Shown one piece after another: positions 62,407 through 64,000 of a stretch of DNA of 64,000 nt. A program made the translations under genes and the position numbers. Within the stretch, counting starts at the first letter, position 1, and every line of letters starts with the position of its first letter. Source of the DNA: Xiheicaenibacterium sp046351325. Its GTDB lineage: Bacteria > Myxococcota_A > Polyangia > Polyangiales > Polyangiaceae. Under the pieces are notes generated by a model. It saw nothing but the letters and a program-made list of their open reading frames with translations, ran no database searches and was not told where the DNA came from. Location of the stretch: contig JAXLYR010000016.1 in the NCBI GenBank assembly GCA_046351325.1, positions 127,285 through 191,284 of the forward strand, in the 5' to 3' direction.

Positions 62407-63042
62407 CTATTGTTGTTCGAGCACCCACGCGAGCTTCCTTTGCGCGTCGGGTGAGGACAGATACGGCCTCAGGCAAGTGAGCGGCTCGCTCGCGAGCGCG
62501 GCTTCGGTCGGCGGGACTCGCCGGAGATCCTCGAGGCGAAGGTCCTCGAACCACAGCGCCTCGACGAGCGCACGCACGGCGCCGAACGCCTGCCAATCCT
62601 CGACTGGGATCTCGAGCGCTGCGGCGACCGAGTTGATCCGCGACGTGGCCTCACTCCCCTCGAAGGGCAAGCGGTGCACGAGCTTCGACCCCTGGCGCGC
62701 GAAGTCCGTCGGGCAGCTCGACGCGAGCTCGCCGTGGTGGATCGCGTAGTCGCCGATGAGGAAGACGCCGCCGTCGACGCGCATCGCTTGGTTGGGCTCG
62801 AGCTCGTCCGCGGCCCCAGCAATGATGACAGCGCTGTCAGCAGCACAGACATAACGATGATGTCCCCTCCCGTAGAAGCGGGCGTGGATGGGCGCGACCC
62901 CGCGCCCGAAAAGCACGACGCTGCAAGAGGCCTCGGCCCCGAGGGTCAGGCACGCTTTGGGCCAGCCCGCGAGCGGCATCGGTAACCGACTGATTGTCCC
63001 CGTCGGCTGATGCACAATCGTAAACCCATATTGAACCGACAT
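62407..63042 (-). CDS. FHA-like domain protein beside the TssC-like gene
   Basis: 211 residues from the ATG at 63042. Residues 5-110 have the FHA-type beta pattern (ACLTLGAEASCSVVLFGRGVAPIHARFYGRGHHRYVC, with the SVV-x-HARF motif reduced, and GGVFLIGDYAIHHG). The typical GR-x-SxxH residues are partly missing, so phosphothreonine binding is uncertain. The C-terminal half is helical without a known fold. It is on the same strand as, and upstream of, the TssC-like gene, and may regulate it or its assembly as Fha proteins do in other T6SS. Confidence 0.7.
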   Translation of the reverse strand: MSVQYGFTIVHQPTGTISRLPMPLAGWPKACLTLGAEASCSVVLFGRGVAPIHARFYGRGHHRYVCAADSAVIIAGAADELEPNQAMRVDGGVFLIGDYAIHHGELASSCPTDFARQGSKLVHRLPFEGSEATSRINSVAAALEIPVEDWQAFGAVRALVEALWFEDLRLEDLRRVPPTEAALASEPLTCLRPYLSSPDAQRKLAWVLEQQ

Positions 63043-63171
63043 TGAGCCTCCGACTGACCCGAACCGCCGAGGTGGTGAGTTCATGCCCCGACAGGCGTGA
63101 GGCCTCAATTACAGATATGTCAGTCATCGAAGCGCTCGACCAGACTGCAGGCTCAACAAGCCCCAGCTCGC

Positions 63172-63882
63172 TCAGCGCGTTCGCTCACCACCGCGCGGCT
63201 CGATGACGTCGCGGAGGTACGCGACGACCATCCGCTTCAGCTCCGCGACGAGCGCGCTCGCGTCGGGCTCCTCGCGGCGCACGGCGACGAACAAGATGGC
63301 CGACACGGTCTCGACGAGGAGCGCGGCGACCCGCGCCCGCGTCGCGCTCGAGACCTCTGGCGCGAAGGCCGCGATCACGTGCTCCGCGCGGCTCGCGAGC
63401 GCGCGGTTCGTGTCGTCGCTCGCGACGAGCATCTCGTGCGAGATGTTGCTGTGGACCCACACCGCGCGAAAACCCGGCGACGCGACGTGGAAGCGCCAGA
63501 AGGCGTCGATGATGTCGCCGAGGAGCCCCTCCCAACTCTGGTGCACGAGCGCGGGATCGCTCAAGAGCGACTCGAAGAGCCGCTCGGCGCGCTCGAGGTA
63601 GAGCTGGGAAAGCGCGGTGAAGACGGCGCGCTTGTTCGGGAAGAACTGGTAGAGGCTGCCGATCGACGTGCCCGCGCGCTCGGCGATGAGCTCCATCGTC
63701 GCCGCGTCGTAGCCCGTCTCGGCGAAGAGGTTGTCGGCGGCGTCGAGGATCCGCTCGAGCCGCTCCTTGCTGCGCGCCTGCGTGGGCACTCGGCGCCGCG
63801 AAGGCTGCGCGGCCTTCGGCTTGGGCTTGGCCTTCACGCGGGGGCTCGGCCGCGGCCGCGGTTTGGTCTTCGACACCGCCAC
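63172..63882 (-). CDS. TetR-family transcriptional regulator
   Basis: 236 residues from a GTG at 63882 (GTG at 63876 is equally possible; a TTG at 63921 is also in frame). A Lys/Pro/Arg-rich N-terminal tail of about 40 residues precedes the TetR helix-turn-helix (RERILDAADNLFAETGYDAATMELIAERAGTSIGSLYQFFPNKRAVFTAL, read here with its RLERILDAADN start). The ligand-binding domain is of TetR_C-type. A 22-base palindrome 80-100 bases upstream (63965-63986) is the likely operator. The regulated gene is probably beyond the right edge. Confidence 0.93.
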   Translation of the reverse strand: MAVSKTKPRPRPSPRVKAKPKPKAAQPSRRRVPTQARSKERLERILDAADNLFAETGYDAATMELIAERAGTSIGSLYQFFPNKRAVFTALSQLYLERAERLFESLLSDPALVHQSWEGLLGDIIDAFWRFHVASPGFRAVWVHSNISHEMLVASDDTNRALASRAEHVIAAFAPEVSSATRARVAALLVETVSAILFVAVRREEPDASALVAELKRMVVAYLRDVIEPRGGERTR

Positions 63883-63958
63883 GAGCCGCGCATCTTGCCC
63901 GCGACGCGCGCGACCGCGCAAAGGAAAACTCCTAGCGAAGTCGCTCGAAGAGGGCCGG

Positions 63959-63987
63959 TTGACAAATGTGAGGCTTGCCTCACATTA
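63959..63987 (+). promoter_or_regulatory. Rightward promoter overlapped by a TetR-type operator
   Basis: TTGACA at 63959-63964 is a perfect -35 hexamer; ACATTA at 63982-63987, after a 17-base spacer, is a plausible -10. The spacer is filled by the palindrome AATGTGAGGC-TT-GCCTCACATT (63965-63986; ten-base arms). Binding there would block RNA polymerase. The TetR gene on the other side is the likely binder. Confidence 0.7.
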
Positions 63988-64000
63988 CGGTCTTCCAAAT

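Overview
The window is very GC-rich and densely coded. It looks like chromosomal DNA of a myxobacterium, most probably of the Polyangiales (Sorangium/Polyangium-like). Supporting signs are four Hanks-type Ser/Thr protein kinases with C-terminal membrane segments, many lipoproteins with long Gly/Ala linkers after the lipid-attachment Cys, a MYXO-CTERM tail (43478-45205), TPR/PEGA envelope proteins, an NtrC-type two-component pair and several DUF2169/pentapeptide proteins. I see no tRNA, rRNA, CRISPR array, transposase or phage gene, and no gene-free stretch longer than about 230 bases.

Layout. 0-5.5 kb: tail of a probable DUF2169 protein, then a leftward operon of DUF1554 lipoprotein, sensor Ser/Thr kinase and TPR/PEGA protein. 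5.6-12.4 kb: SDR, flavin-dependent halogenase-like enzyme, GMC oxidoreductase, saccharopine-dehydrogenase-like enzyme and a secreted family-1 glycosidase. 12.5-21.3 kb: a second kinase, a membrane protein, an alpha/beta-hydrolase lipoprotein, a DUF4336 protein, a frameshifted TPR/PEGA gene, a third kinase coupled to an MpaB-type oxygenase, and a small lipoprotein. 21.4-24 kb: an SspB-like ClpXP adaptor with a zinc-ribbon-like linker, a MORN-repeat lipoprotein and a COMM-domain-like protein.

24.0-34.6 kb is the most distinctive block: a rightward seven-gene type VI secretion tip and cargo operon. Its genes are VgrG, DUF2169, an unknown beta-repeat protein, DUF2169 fused to pentapeptide repeats, a long pentapeptide protein, DUF3540, and a DUF4150/PAAR-like protein whose C-terminus is an S41 (CtpA/Tsp-like) protease domain with the Ser/Lys pair intact. 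No sheath, baseplate or ClpV gene lies beside it. A TssC-like sheath protein with a TIGR02996 domain inserted near its C-terminus sits far away at 60.6-62.2 kb, next to an FHA-like gene.

34.6-49.7 kb: LLM flavin oxidoreductase, YegP/NuiA-like lipoprotein, TerB-Coq4 fusion, NtrC-type regulator and histidine kinase, LysR with divergent epimerase, TonB-C lipoprotein, MYXO-CTERM protein, an orphan PilB/GspE ATPase with an intrinsic terminator, an EEP-family lipoprotein, and LysR with divergent SnoaL-like protein. 49.8-54.8 kb: a second signalling module (FHA-winged helix regulator, kinase, PEGA protein, Cys-rich lipoprotein) that mirrors the one at 0.5-5.5 kb. 54.8-64 kb: VWA lipoprotein, two unknown coupled genes, an unknown lipoprotein, the TssC-like and FHA-like genes, and a TetR regulator with a near-perfect operator at the right edge that probably controls a rightward gene beyond the window.

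Functional names come from motifs and remembered family patterns only. No database search was run.
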